A stretch of DNA of 27,041 nt from Flavobacteriales bacterium UBA979 (GCA_002292325.1 DBBR01000009.1:1-27041), one strand, 5' to 3'; positions 1 through 7,922 are shown, counted from the stretch's first letter. The notes: generated from the letters alone by a model not told the origin. Numbers and translations: made by a program.

Positions 1-291
1 ATGGAATTGGATTACCAATTCCACGAAAAAGGCAGCGTTCGTATCGCGTTCAAAGCCATTGGCAATGCCAATCTAACCGCCCGAAATGAAGCACCAACGG
101 AGGGAACTTCATTGTGGGAGAGCGGATTGGACTTGCCTTTCAAGCGAGGGCGACTTTCCCTCGCGATCAACAACCTCTTCAACGTCGAGTGGCTGGATCA
201 CACCAGTGCGTATCGCGCACTTGGCCTGGTCGCTCAAGGACGTTGGATTCAAATCGGTTTTGCATCAAACCTGCAGCCGAAACAGCCTTAA
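1..291 (+). CDS. TonB-dependent receptor, C-terminal end (partial)
   Basis: This is the last 96 residues of an outer-membrane TonB-dependent receptor, which imports a bound ligand using energy from TonB-ExbBD. The sequence shows alternating barrel strands and the signature near the end of this family: an INNLFNVEWLDHTSAYR segment followed by a final aromatic-ended strand GRWIQIGF. A seven-residue tail follows the last strand. The ATG at position 1 is probably an internal Met, because the whole plug and most of the barrel are missing; the gene starts before the window. The DUF4625 lipoprotein gene follows 16 bases downstream on the same strand, so the two are probably cotranscribed, with the lipoprotein as a surface partner. 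The ligand cannot be told from this fragment. Confidence 0.85.
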   Translation: MELDYQFHEKGSVRIAFKAIGNANLTARNEAPTEGTSLWESGLDLPFKRGRLSLAINNLFNVEWLDHTSAYRALGLVAQGRWIQIGFASNLQPKQP

Positions 292-307
292 CAAAAACAA
301 AAAAATC

Positions 308-1156
308 ATGAACGACTTATTTTTATCCAATGACCGGCTGAATGCTGGAACTCACACCTCGTCATTTAGTGCAGCTGCTGCCCTCTTTTTATTATCCTGT
401 GTAATTCTCCTGGGCTCTTGTGGCAAAACAGATACCGAAGCCCCCACCATTTGCACGGAGACGGGCACGGAATTCAGCGTCCTTGCCGATGAAATTGAAG
501 CGATGGCAGGCACCGGAATGATCATCTTGGATTCGTTTTGCGACAACGAAGAATTGAGCGAAGTGCGATGGGACGTGCACAATGCAGCCGACCACGCTCA
601 CGAAGAAGGCGAGGCCGATGAAGGCTTTGTTTTGCACAGTGGAACAAACTGGGAAGTGCTCGAAACCAGCTCCCTTTCGGGAACAAGTAGCGATGCATCA
701 TTGACCTTGGACATCCCCTTGACCGTGCGCGGTGTTTGGGATGTTGTCGTATCACTCGTGGATGCGGAAGGCAATGCGGCAACCGATGTGGTCACGCAGC
801 TGCACATCGAAAACGAGCACATCCCCGAATTTTCTCTTCTTTCAGTCGATGGCGTGGATCCAACGACATGGTCCGGTGAACCCAGCTGGGCGCAAGGTTC
901 AACCGTCACTATCGAGGGCAATGTGACCGACTCGGACGGACTCAATGCAGTGCAAATTCTGCTCGTAAGAGAATCCGATGAAACTGTCATCTGGGAAGCT
1001 CCTGCTGCTGAACCTGATGGAGTCACCGAATTTACTTTTGCCCATGCCGTGGTCATTCCTGATGATGCGGATGCTGGTGAGTACCATGTTGAAATGCTCG
1101 CAACAGATGCGGCGGGCAATGAAACAGAAACGGGCTTTCACGTAGAAATTGAATGA
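308..1156 (+). CDS. DUF4625-type surface lipoprotein
   Basis: Predicted 282-aa lipoprotein. The start at 308 is chosen over the longer reading frame from 86 because that extension runs antiparallel in another frame through the receptor gene and would bury the signal peptide. An N-terminal hydrophobic stretch (about residues 21-36) ends in a lipobox-like LLGSC with the lipidated Cys at 38. The mature part has an early segment with a His-rich stretch (HNAADHAHEEGE) and Ig-like strands ending in VSLVDAEGNAAT, then a second Ig-like repeat ending in EMLATDAAGNETE. This layout matches the DUF4625 family of Bacteroidota lipoproteins. The His and acidic residues could bind a metal, but that is inference. 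It lies just behind the receptor gene and before a terminator, so the pair forms a likely uptake unit. Confidence 0.75.
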   Translation: MNDLFLSNDRLNAGTHTSSFSAAAALFLLSCVILLGSCGKTDTEAPTICTETGTEFSVLADEIEAMAGTGMIILDSFCDNEELSEVRWDVHNAADHAHEEGEADEGFVLHSGTNWEVLETSSLSGTSSDASLTLDIPLTVRGVWDVVVSLVDAEGNAATDVVTQLHIENEHIPEFSLLSVDGVDPTTWSGEPSWAQGSTVTIEGNVTDSDGLNAVQILLVRESDETVIWEAPAAEPDGVTEFTFAHAVVIPDDADAGEYHVEMLATDAAGNETETGFHVEIE

Positions 1157-1162
1157 GCCTTC

Positions 1163-1199
1163 AAGCTTCCTTGTCCATTCCGGGCGGGGAAGCTTTTTC
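1163..1199 (+). terminator. Rho-independent terminator after the receptor-lipoprotein pair
   Basis: An 8-bp perfect stem, AAGCTTCC (1163-1170) with GGAAGCTT (1188-1195), encloses a 17-base loop. The T run (1194-1198) begins inside the 3' arm of the stem. It starts 7 bases after the lipoprotein stop codon. The loop is long, which lowers confidence. Confidence 0.6.
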
Positions 1200-1322
1200 A
1201 CTTTGGAGTCATTCAATCTTCCATTCGCTCGAGATGACCTCAGGATTTTGGCATGGACTTTCATGCTAAATTGTCCATTAAAATTGAATTCGTTTTAAAA
1301 ACAACGTTTTTCGTTTCAACTC

Positions 1323-2570
1323 ATGCGGACGAACCTGCTGATTTTTAATTTCTTTTTGGCGTTCACCGCCTCTGCCCAATTGATCATGCCGCACGAAGAG
1401 TCCGAGCACGAGGGCACTTGGCTTCAATGGCCCCACAATTACACCTACGGTTTTGGTGCGGAGGACTTGGAAATGAGCTGGGTCGAAATGACAGCGGCAT
1501 TGACCAGCGGAGAGCGGGTTCACCTCATCGCCTATGCGGAAGAAGAGGTGATGCACATCTCGAATTTACTTGAAGCCGCCGAAGTCGACATGGGACAAGT
1601 CGACTTCCAAGTCTGCCCCACCGATGATTTCTGGGTCCGGGACAATGGACCCATTTTTGTGCAGAGCGGTGCAGGGGAGTGGCTGATTTTGGATTGGGGA
1701 TTCAATGGCTGGGGCGGCGACGCACCCTTTGCTTTAGACGATGCTGTCCCGACGGCCATCGCATCCAACCTGGACCTCGAAGTCATCGACCTCAGCGCCA
1801 TGGTGTTGGAAGGAGGGGCCATCGAAATCGATGGCCAAGGCACCCTCATGGCAACGCGATCATCCATTACCGGTGAAGATCGAAATCCGGGGTTGACCGA
1901 AGCTGAAATCGAGATCTACTTGAGCGAATACATCGGTGTGGAGCAATTTATTTGGCTCGATGGCCTATTCGGAGGTACGGAAGACATCACCGATCAACAC
2001 ATTGACGGTTTTGTCAAATTTGCTGGAGATCACACCCTCGTCACCATGGAGGATGCCGATTTGAATTACTGGTATGTCAGCAACAGTGATCGAGCGATTA
2101 TCGATCAAGCGGTCAACGCTTCTGGCACTCCTTACACCCGAGTCAACCTCCCCTTAACGCAATTTCCTGTCCAGACAACATGGGGACAAAATGTCGGATT
2201 TCGCAGCAGCTATGTGAATTATTATGTGGCCAACGCCGTCGTCCTGGTGCCTGCCTACGACGATCCTATGGATGCCGTCGCGCTCGAAATCATCCAAGGC
2301 CTTTACCCCGAAAGAACGGCGGTAGGCATCAATTGCCAGAACATGGTTTTATACGGAGGCATGGTTCATTGTGTAACACAGCAACAGCCGATGGGCTCTG
2401 GGGCTATGTCATTGCATACGCCACCGCCCAATGAAGACCATGGAGCTTGCGTCAAACTCTTGGACCTCGTTGGGCGTGAAATCCAGCATCCTGAGGCAGG
2501 GCAGCTGTTCTTCCGTGTTTATCAAGACGGATGGGCGGCGAAAGCAATGAGGACGATCGATGGGCCATAA
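1323..2570 (+). CDS. Secreted agmatine deiminase / peptidylarginine deiminase family protein
   Basis: A 415-aa guanidino-group hydrolase of the PAD_porph/agmatine deiminase family, which converts a guanidinium to a ureido group and releases ammonia. Visible motifs are WVRDNGP (residues 104-110), LEGGAIEIDG (162-171), DQHIDG with H226 and D228, and the nucleophile site GGMVHCVTQQQP with Cys350. All the expected catalytic residues are present. Unlike cytosolic agmatine deiminases it has a signal peptide (MRTNLLIFNFFLAFTASAQ). About 40 residues follow the catalytic core, with the pattern KLLDLVGREI...GQLFFRVYQDGWAAKAM. This looks like a divergent T9SS type A sorting domain. A secreted or cell-surface enzyme is therefore inferred. 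Whether the substrate is free agmatine or peptidyl-arginine cannot be decided from sequence alone. Confidence 0.85.
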   Translation: MRTNLLIFNFFLAFTASAQLIMPHEESEHEGTWLQWPHNYTYGFGAEDLEMSWVEMTAALTSGERVHLIAYAEEEVMHISNLLEAAEVDMGQVDFQVCPTDDFWVRDNGPIFVQSGAGEWLILDWGFNGWGGDAPFALDDAVPTAIASNLDLEVIDLSAMVLEGGAIEIDGQGTLMATRSSITGEDRNPGLTEAEIEIYLSEYIGVEQFIWLDGLFGGTEDITDQHIDGFVKFAGDHTLVTMEDADLNYWYVSNSDRAIIDQAVNASGTPYTRVNLPLTQFPVQTTWGQNVGFRSSYVNYYVANAVVLVPAYDDPMDAVALEIIQGLYPERTAVGINCQNMVLYGGMVHCVTQQQPMGSGAMSLHTPPPNEDHGACVKLLDLVGREIQHPEAGQLFFRVYQDGWAAKAMRTIDGP

Positions 2571-2586
2571 CCTGGCCCACCCCATC

Positions 2587-3789
2587 TTAAAGCTTGATTT
2601 TAGGACTGAAATTCACCTGAACCCAGGCCCAATTTTGCCAAGGCCCCGCTCCTTCCATTCTATTTTGGAATGCGTACATATCCTCCGTCGCTTTCATCCA
2701 CGACCAACCAACGAACCACTTCACATCCTTCGATGGCTGCACTTGAAGAACCGCATCCCATTCATTTGCGAGCAGCGTTCTTCGATCTGATTGATAAAAA
2801 CGATGGTATCTGACATCCCATGTTGCAATGCGCTCTAAGATGTGAAAGTCACGCTTCCATTGCAGGTGAAGGTTGGTCAAACCATTGGCAGGACCTCCAA
2901 CATAGAAGTGATCCATCCAACCGTAATGCCGATGATTCGTTCCTAAAAATGGCTTGAAGAAATCAAGACCACTCCCATCGCCTCCATCACTTCCTTGCAA
3001 CCAATCGACCCCCAGTTTCACCTTTCCCAGTTCAGCCGAAGCATACCTTAATTCTGCCACCCCCATGAAGACCATTTCTTCCGCATTTTCAGCGGTTGCA
3101 ACTGCTGACTGACCATAGCCTTCGAGCAAACTTGAAACCCCCTGTGTGGTTCCTGCCTCCCATGTAAACCCATACGTCATCAAAGTTTGCGCGGCATCCC
3201 TCGAATTGTGTTGATCGAAGTAAAGCAGCGACAGGCGTTGATTCGACGCTTCATATACATGGTGAAACATGAGCCGGGTGATTCCATTGGGTGCATCCCA
3301 CGTCAATGCTGCAGTCGACTTTCCCAGTCCCGAAGTCTGATCCCATCGGATACCATCAAGAAAACGACCCGACTGAGACCAATCGACAGCTCCTACGATT
3401 CGCTCGTTGTCGAAAGCAATTTTTTGACGTCCAAACGTGAGCCGGGTCTTATCGTTGGGCTTCCATGCACCCCATGATTCCGAGGCTGAAACACGCCCAT
3501 GCTGCTCACCCGTTCCCGCCGGATCTCCAAAGACCCGGACATCTTGAAAACCCAATTTTACCTCCCACTTTCCCTCACCATGGCGCCAAGCGATGCGCGT
3601 TCGTTGTTGCGAAAAAAGAGACCCTTGCTCCAGGGGCTGTAAAAGTCGACGGTACCCCTCCCTCCATTCCAACCGAGGCCGAACTTGCAAGTCAACTTCA
3701 TCTGCAGTCAAATCCTGCGCCGTTGTTTCACTACCCCCCCCTGCCACCACAAGAAAAATCAGCAACCAAAAAGAATGTACCAGCTTCAT
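2587..3789 (-). CDS. Outer-membrane porin, alginate-export family (PF13372-like)
   Basis: A 400-aa protein with a signal peptide (MKLVHSFWLLIFLVVAG...TTAQ) followed by alternating beta-strand sequence with RPRLEWREGYRR, QQRTRIAW, ESWGAWK, RLTFGRQKIAFDNERIVG and a WVQVNFSPKIKL end. This is the pattern of the alginate-export/AlgE-like barrel family. The Met at 3789 is preferred over 3831 because a GGAG sits five bases upstream of it and a normal signal peptide starts there. In Bacteroidota these barrels are not tied to alginate. Here the gene diverges from a cytochrome operon, so a role as an outer-membrane pore for a redox substrate or product is plausible but unproven. It converges on the deiminase gene with only 16 bases between stops. 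Confidence 0.75.
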   Translation of the reverse strand: MKLVHSFWLLIFLVVAGGGSETTAQDLTADEVDLQVRPRLEWREGYRRLLQPLEQGSLFSQQRTRIAWRHGEGKWEVKLGFQDVRVFGDPAGTGEQHGRVSASESWGAWKPNDKTRLTFGRQKIAFDNERIVGAVDWSQSGRFLDGIRWDQTSGLGKSTAALTWDAPNGITRLMFHHVYEASNQRLSLLYFDQHNSRDAAQTLMTYGFTWEAGTTQGVSSLLEGYGQSAVATAENAEEMVFMGVAELRYASAELGKVKLGVDWLQGSDGGDGSGLDFFKPFLGTNHRHYGWMDHFYVGGPANGLTNLHLQWKRDFHILERIATWDVRYHRFYQSDRRTLLANEWDAVLQVQPSKDVKWFVGWSWMKATEDMYAFQNRMEGAGPWQNWAWVQVNFSPKIKL

Positions 3790-3844
3790 CATCGCTCCGT
3801 TTTTTTTCGCGAAATTATCCATTCTAATCACGTTAAAAAAGCCC

Positions 3845-3879
3845 TGCGAATCGCAAAAACTAAAGTTCTGCGCATTCGC
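3845..3879. promoter_or_regulatory. Inverted repeats in the divergent porin/cytochrome promoter region
   Basis: The 119-base gap between the two divergent genes holds an 11-base perfect palindrome, TGCGAATCGCA (3845-3855). Part of it (GCGAAT, 3846-3851) is repeated in inverted orientation as ATTCGC (3874-3879). Such symmetry between divergent genes suits an operator that controls both. No clear Bacteroidota -33/-7 promoter pair was found here. Confidence 0.3.
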
Positions 3880-3908
3880 TTATCAAGATTTGGAGGTAAT
3901 TTTGATTC

Positions 3909-5501
3909 ATGTGGCTGAGAGGATATGCAACGTACGTTCGACAGTTGACGGAAAAATCGGCTGAGATTTGCCTGTCGTGCGAAAAAGGCGTTGCTTGTCC
4001 AGCCGTTTTGCCAGGCCAATTTATCGTTCTGGAGGCGCCGACGAAATCAGGAATCCAACTGGCTTCCTTTTCGGTTGTAAGGGTGCAAGACCAACAACTC
4101 TTCTTAGGAATAAAACAAGTCCGAAAGGGTGGTGTTTCTGAATGGGCCAATCAACTCAAATCATCGGAATCCGTTCGCTTTGCCGGGCCATATGGTTCGT
4201 TTTTGCCCGAGGACAATGATTCAGGGCATGTGTTAATTGCCGGTGGGAGCGGAATCACTCCGATTTTTGCCTTGCTTCAGCACTTTCTGGCTCGCCATGT
4301 TGTTCCCGAATTGATTTACTTCAATGAAGACCCAGATCAGGTCATGTACGGTGATGAATTGCGCAAAGCGCATCGCGATGGCTTTTGCAATATCATCGAA
4401 GTATTCGACCGAAATGTGCTCACTGCATTGGATCAAGTGAAGTTCCAAAGCAAGGCCGTTTACGTGTGTGGTCCGACGGTGCTTTCTGCTGAAATCGAAC
4501 AAGCCCTCATTGGACGTGGCCAAAAATCCTTGGCGCTAGAATCCTACGCTTCGCTGATACCAGATGGTCCAGCCGGTAGTTTCATTTGGGAAACCAAAAG
4601 TGGCCAGGAGCAGAACGTGCAAGTGAAGCGCGGACAGTCGGTTCTCGATGCCGCTTCGGAATGCGGGGTTCAAATCGACTTCGCGTGCCGAGTCGGCCAA
4701 TGCAAATCATGCGCAGTGCATGTCAAAAAAGGGACCGTAATGGTGGATGACGGGGTAATCTCATCCGGAAACGAGGCGCTGAGCTGCTTGGCTGTACTTC
4801 ACGGTTCAGATCCAATTGTTCTTTCACAAAGACGCAGCTGGAGTCGGTCCAAGTGGGTGGTCGCTGCGCTCCTCATCGCATTCGTATCCATCGGCATCTG
4901 GGCTGTTCCCCCAGGAATCGGACTTCGCTCAAAGGGCACCATGAACACAGGACATGAAAACCTGAAATGCGAGTCCTGCCATACCCCAGCTGATGGGACG
5001 CTCCGGCAACAATTGGGGCATAATGCCCGGGTGGCACTCGGAATACTCGACGACGATTGGGCCGATGTGGGCCATTCCCACGTATCCAACACCGAATGCC
5101 AGGGTTGCCACGATCGCCCCAATGACCGACATCCGGTGTCACGCTTCGAAGAAATAAGATTTGCTGAGCAACGATTGACCTTGGGGCCCCATCGTTGTGT
5201 CAACTGCCATGGTGAGCATACAGGTCAGCGGATCGCTCGGGTCGAGACCGGTTTCTGTGTCAATTGCCACGGTGATTTGGATGTAGCCAACGACCCCATC
5301 GACGTCCCTCATTCCGAACTCGTTGCGAGTGGGGAATGGTCCACCTGTTTGACATGCCACGATTTTCATGGAAATCATGTCTACGACGTACCTATAAAAA
5401 TGGAAAATCGACTGCGCCTAAGCGAAATTCAAGCTTACTTTGAAGGAGGCAAAGACCCGTACGGTGAGCAAAAGAAATACCTTCCCAAGGAAACTCCATG
5501 A
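3909..5501 (+). CDS. Flavin reductase / 2Fe-2S ferredoxin / pentaheme cytochrome c fusion protein
   Basis: A 530-aa redox fusion. Residues 1-100 form an FNR-type flavin-binding barrel. Residues 105-215 form the NAD(P)H-binding lobe, with GGSGITP (112-118) and VYVCGP. Residues 225-305 are a plant-type 2Fe-2S ferredoxin with cluster cysteines C260, C265, C268 and C293. One membrane helix (about 316-337) follows a positively charged RRSWSRSK, which places the flavin and Fe-S parts in the cytoplasm. Residues 350-490 hold five CxxCH heme sites (C354, C397, C430, C450, C480) in the periplasm. The usual flavin-phosphate Arg of the RxYS motif appears replaced, since the matching segment reads ASFS. 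A GGAGG lies 12 bases before the ATG. It heads an operon with the two next heme proteins, and a membrane-crossing electron route is likely. Confidence 0.85.
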   Translation: MWLRGYATYVRQLTEKSAEICLSCEKGVACPAVLPGQFIVLEAPTKSGIQLASFSVVRVQDQQLFLGIKQVRKGGVSEWANQLKSSESVRFAGPYGSFLPEDNDSGHVLIAGGSGITPIFALLQHFLARHVVPELIYFNEDPDQVMYGDELRKAHRDGFCNIIEVFDRNVLTALDQVKFQSKAVYVCGPTVLSAEIEQALIGRGQKSLALESYASLIPDGPAGSFIWETKSGQEQNVQVKRGQSVLDAASECGVQIDFACRVGQCKSCAVHVKKGTVMVDDGVISSGNEALSCLAVLHGSDPIVLSQRRSWSRSKWVVAALLIAFVSIGIWAVPPGIGLRSKGTMNTGHENLKCESCHTPADGTLRQQLGHNARVALGILDDDWADVGHSHVSNTECQGCHDRPNDRHPVSRFEEIRFAEQRLTLGPHRCVNCHGEHTGQRIARVETGFCVNCHGDLDVANDPIDVPHSELVASGEWSTCLTCHDFHGNHVYDVPIKMENRLRLSEIQAYFEGGKDPYGEQKKYLPKETP

Positions 5502-5520
5502 TTAGGATAACTAACTCAAG

Positions 5521-6360
5521 ATGAAAAATAACACCGTCAAATTCTGGGGCATCACGGCCCTTCTATTTGTCCTTTTGGGCGTTTACCTGTTTGCCACGGC
5601 ACCGGCGCCTTTGCAAACTCAAGAACAAACGATCTATGCTATGTCAGCTGAGGACGCGTTGGATTTATTGGCCCACGAAAACAATGTTACGCGCACCCTA
5701 TTCACGAAATCCATTGTACAGCAAGGCAAAGCCCACGGCCTTAAATTCTCTGAAGATTGGAGGGATCGCGATGTGGTGGCGGGTCCGTTACCTGCACTGT
5801 TTTTGCGCGGTATTTCCGAGTCAATTGCGCGAAACGGTGTGCCACTGGGATTGTATCTCGGTTCGGATTTTCCCATCGAATCTTCCAATCGATTTGAAGG
5901 CAAGCAAAAGGAAGAGTTCGCTGCTATGCGAGAAGATGGCAAGGTCCGATATTTTCGAGACACGGAATCCCAAGCCGTTCTTGCAATGTATCCTGATTAT
6001 GCATCTGCGCCTGCATGCGTGTCTTGCCATAACGACCACGCGTCATCATCCAAAACAGACTGGGAGCTCGGCGATATCATGGGGGCCACCACGTGGTCGT
6101 ATCCGAACGATTCTCTGACCATGGACGAATTCGTTTCCGTGCTCTCCGCCTACCGGGAGGGCGTTTCAGATGTCTGGCTTGAATACCTTTCCGAATTTGA
6201 CGACATGACAGAGGCCGAGCGTCCCGAATTTGGAGCACTTTGGCCCGTGGAATCAGCACAACTCCCTTCGATATCGGCCCTGCATGACAGTTTGAACACA
6301 TTGACTTCTCCCCTGCTGATGGAATCCTTGCTAAGTTTTTCTGAACGTGCAGACAGCTGA
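5521..6360 (+). CDS. DUF3365 (Tll0287-like) monoheme c-type protein, membrane-anchored
   Basis: A 279-aa protein with an N-terminal membrane helix (about residues 8-26) and no obvious cleavage site, so probably anchored to the inner membrane and facing the periplasm. The central part has the DUF3365 signatures AGPLPALFLRGISE, FPIESSNRFEGKQKEEF and YFRDTE, ending in one heme-c site, CVSCH (C166, C169, H170), followed by a WELGDIMGA segment. The DUF3365/Tll0287 family is a PAS-like heme-binding fold found in sensors and in stand-alone redox proteins. The last 80 residues are helical and acidic and not recognised. The gene starts 19 bases after the cytochrome fusion gene and its end overlaps the next start by 14 bases, so it is part of that operon. 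Confidence 0.8.
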   Translation: MKNNTVKFWGITALLFVLLGVYLFATAPAPLQTQEQTIYAMSAEDALDLLAHENNVTRTLFTKSIVQQGKAHGLKFSEDWRDRDVVAGPLPALFLRGISESIARNGVPLGLYLGSDFPIESSNRFEGKQKEEFAAMREDGKVRYFRDTESQAVLAMYPDYASAPACVSCHNDHASSSKTDWELGDIMGATTWSYPNDSLTMDEFVSVLSAYREGVSDVWLEYLSEFDDMTEAERPEFGALWPVESAQLPSISALHDSLNTLTSPLLMESLLSFSERADS

Positions 6361-6820
6361 GATTAAAAAAAATGTGGAGCGGCTCACCTGGCTTGCTCTT
6401 TTGGTCATGGTAGGCGGAACGCTTGCGAAAGCCAATGAATGGGATGCATTGGCTCTCCAACAAACCGATGCCTACCGCAACATTTCCGGGGGCATCCTGG
6501 GGAGCATCATCGTCCTGCAATGGTGGCTAAGCATTGCACGAATCATTTTCCAAAGCAGCGGAAATAGTTGGGACCGATGGGTGAAATTTCATCATTATCT
6601 GGCACTTTTATTGCCCTTCGCCACCCTCGCTCACAGCCTACAGTTGGGCTATGGGTTACTCGCTATACTCCCGCTGGTATTGCTAACGGCGTCAATCGCA
6701 GGAGCCAGAATCGATGAAAAATCCAGCAACAACCAGTTTCTTCATGTGCACATTGTTTGTTCTGCCCTGACCTTGATTCTGACGTTGGTCCATGTCTTCA
6801 TGGTCGTGATGTACCGGTAA
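6347..6820 (+). CDS. Four-helix diheme cytochrome b-like membrane protein
   Basis: A 157-aa integral membrane protein with four predicted helices (about residues 12-30, 46-68, 80-118 in two parts, 130-156). Histidines lie in pairs as in b-type cytochromes that hold two stacked hemes: H82 (or H83) with H96, and H135 with H149, each pair 13-14 residues apart along one helix. This is the ligand spacing of ferric-reductase-like and cytochrome b561-like domains, though the whole sequence does not match either family clearly by eye. Its start lies inside the end of the DUF3365 gene, so translation is probably coupled. It is the only protein of the operon able to carry electrons through the membrane, between the cytoplasmic Fe-S domain and the periplasmic hemes. 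That role is inference. Confidence 0.7.
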   Translation: MQTAEIKKNVERLTWLALLVMVGGTLAKANEWDALALQQTDAYRNISGGILGSIIVLQWWLSIARIIFQSSGNSWDRWVKFHHYLALLLPFATLAHSLQLGYGLLAILPLVLLTASIAGARIDEKSSNNQFLHVHIVCSALTLILTLVHVFMVVMYR

Positions 6821-6842
6821 CGTACGGTAACGAATCCCGGAA

Positions 6843-7388
6843 TTACTCAAACGATACCGACGCCACTTCGAGTTCGAACGGTTGAGCAGTGCCGTCGTAT
6901 TTCATCAGACCAAAGCGGATGACTTCACTGAGTTCTTTGGCCGGATTGACCATTCCGAGCACTCCCCGACCAGGTTGTTCCCACACGAAATTCTTCAACG
7001 GAATGACGACATCGCTCCATTCTTCAGAAACAGCAAAGTCCGTTTGGGCATTCGGCAAGTACCAAGCATATTGTGTGTCAAACACAATCTTGAACGGTCC
7101 TCCCGTGCCTTTGCAGCGGATGTGCACGGCATCAAATTCTGTGAGGTTGAATGCCTTCCAAGGGCTTCGAATGGAACTGAATCCACCATTGTTCTCCAAC
7201 CGCGTATGGCCGTACCAGCGGAAGCCGTCCTCCTGCCATTGCACGGCTCCTTCCGATACACCGCCCATAACATTGTCATTTTGGATCGTCCAAGAATTGA
7301 CGGCATTTCCACTGGAATCAAAGTTGAATTTCAACAACGGATTGAGAAGCGAAGCGGCCATGACAAAAAGCAGTGTAGTAAATGACAT
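6843..7388 (-). CDS. CIA30 family protein (complex I intermediate-associated protein 30 domain)
   Basis: A 181-aa protein made largely of a CIA30 domain, a galactose-binding-like beta sandwich. Signatures are WTIQNDNVMGGVSEG (residues 33-47), a TRLENNGGFSSIRSP segment, and the later WSDVVIPLKNF and IRFGLMKYDG. The name comes from a mitochondrial assembly factor, but bacterial members are not known to work on complex I. The N-terminus (MSFTTLLFVMAASLLNPLL) is hydrophobic and could be a signal peptide. The ATG at 7388 is preferred to a TTG six codons upstream, which has no ribosome site. It lies 30 bases after trmL on the same strand and so is probably in one transcript with it. It converges on the cytochrome operon. 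Confidence 0.8.
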   Translation of the reverse strand: MSFTTLLFVMAASLLNPLLKFNFDSSGNAVNSWTIQNDNVMGGVSEGAVQWQEDGFRWYGHTRLENNGGFSSIRSPWKAFNLTEFDAVHIRCKGTGGPFKIVFDTQYAWYLPNAQTDFAVSEEWSDVVIPLKNFVWEQPGRGVLGMVNPAKELSEVIRFGLMKYDGTAQPFELEVASVSFE

Positions 7389-7418
7389 ACGAATGAAACA
7401 AACCAAGGAGGCTATGGT

Positions 7419-7892
7419 TCATTGCGCATTCGTTACCAGCTGCTGAAGATTTCTCAATCCATCGTAAACAACGATGCTCACCGCATTGGCGAGGTTCAGG
7501 CTACGGATGTGTTCACTGAGGATGGGGATTTGATACAATTGATCCGGATACTGTGCTAGGAGAGCTGCAGGCAAACCTTTCGATTCTTTGCCAAAGATCA
7601 GGAACATGCCTGCCTCGTATTCAATGTCGTAATGCGGTTTTGAGCCTTTGCTCGAAAGAAAGGCAAAACGGGCATTTTCATGAACCTCCATGAAATTTTC
7701 CAAACTGGGATAGGTGCGCACTTGAAGGTGCTGCCAGTAATCCAACCCAGCCCGTTTGAGGCGGGTATCTGTGATCTCAAAACCCAAAGGTTCTATGAGG
7801 TGCAGAGTGGAACCTGACGCGAGACTCAACCTTCCAATGTTCCCTGTATTGGTTGGGATTTCAGGCTCCACAAGTACGATATTGAATCCCAT
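7419..7892 (-). CDS. trmL: tRNA (cytidine(34)-2'-O)-methyltransferase TrmL
   Basis: A 157-aa SPOUT-class methyltransferase of usual length, which methylates the 2'-O of wobble position 34 in leucine tRNAs using S-adenosylmethionine. It has the three SPOUT motifs: PEIPTNTGNIGR near the N-terminus (residues 10-21), FGKESKGLP (100-108), and IRSLNLANAVSIVVYD (129-144), which forms the trefoil knot. No extra domain is present. It sits in the middle of a minus-strand run between an unrecognised gene (30 bases upstream) and the CIA30 gene (30 bases downstream). The neighbours give no hint of a special job, and it is best read as a housekeeping gene. Confidence 0.93.
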   Translation of the reverse strand: MGFNIVLVEPEIPTNTGNIGRLSLASGSTLHLIEPLGFEITDTRLKRAGLDYWQHLQVRTYPSLENFMEVHENARFAFLSSKGSKPHYDIEYEAGMFLIFGKESKGLPAALLAQYPDQLYQIPILSEHIRSLNLANAVSIVVYDGLRNLQQLVTNAQ

Positions 7893-7922
7893 AATAATTG
7901 AATTAGGTCGGTGATTACAGCG

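Noticed and set aside
86..307. N-terminal extension of the DUF4625 lipoprotein
   Set aside because: It overlaps the receptor gene in another frame and would put the lipobox far inside the protein.
1247..1273. TTTG (1247-1250) and TAAATTG (1267-1273) as a promoter for the deiminase gene
   Set aside because: The -7 match is imperfect and the spacing is slightly short. It is not strong enough to list as a feature.
2561..2579. TGGGCC/GGCCCA hairpin at the convergent deiminase/porin ends
   Set aside because: A 6-bp stem overlapping the stop codon, with no T run on either strand, is not a convincing terminator.
3790..3831. Longer porin start at 3831
   Set aside because: It adds 14 polar and charged residues before the signal peptide. 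A GGAG lies just before the ATG at 3789.
6820..6842. Repeated CGGTAACG units after the cytochrome b gene
   Set aside because: Two short direct repeats at a convergent gene end; no structure or known function.
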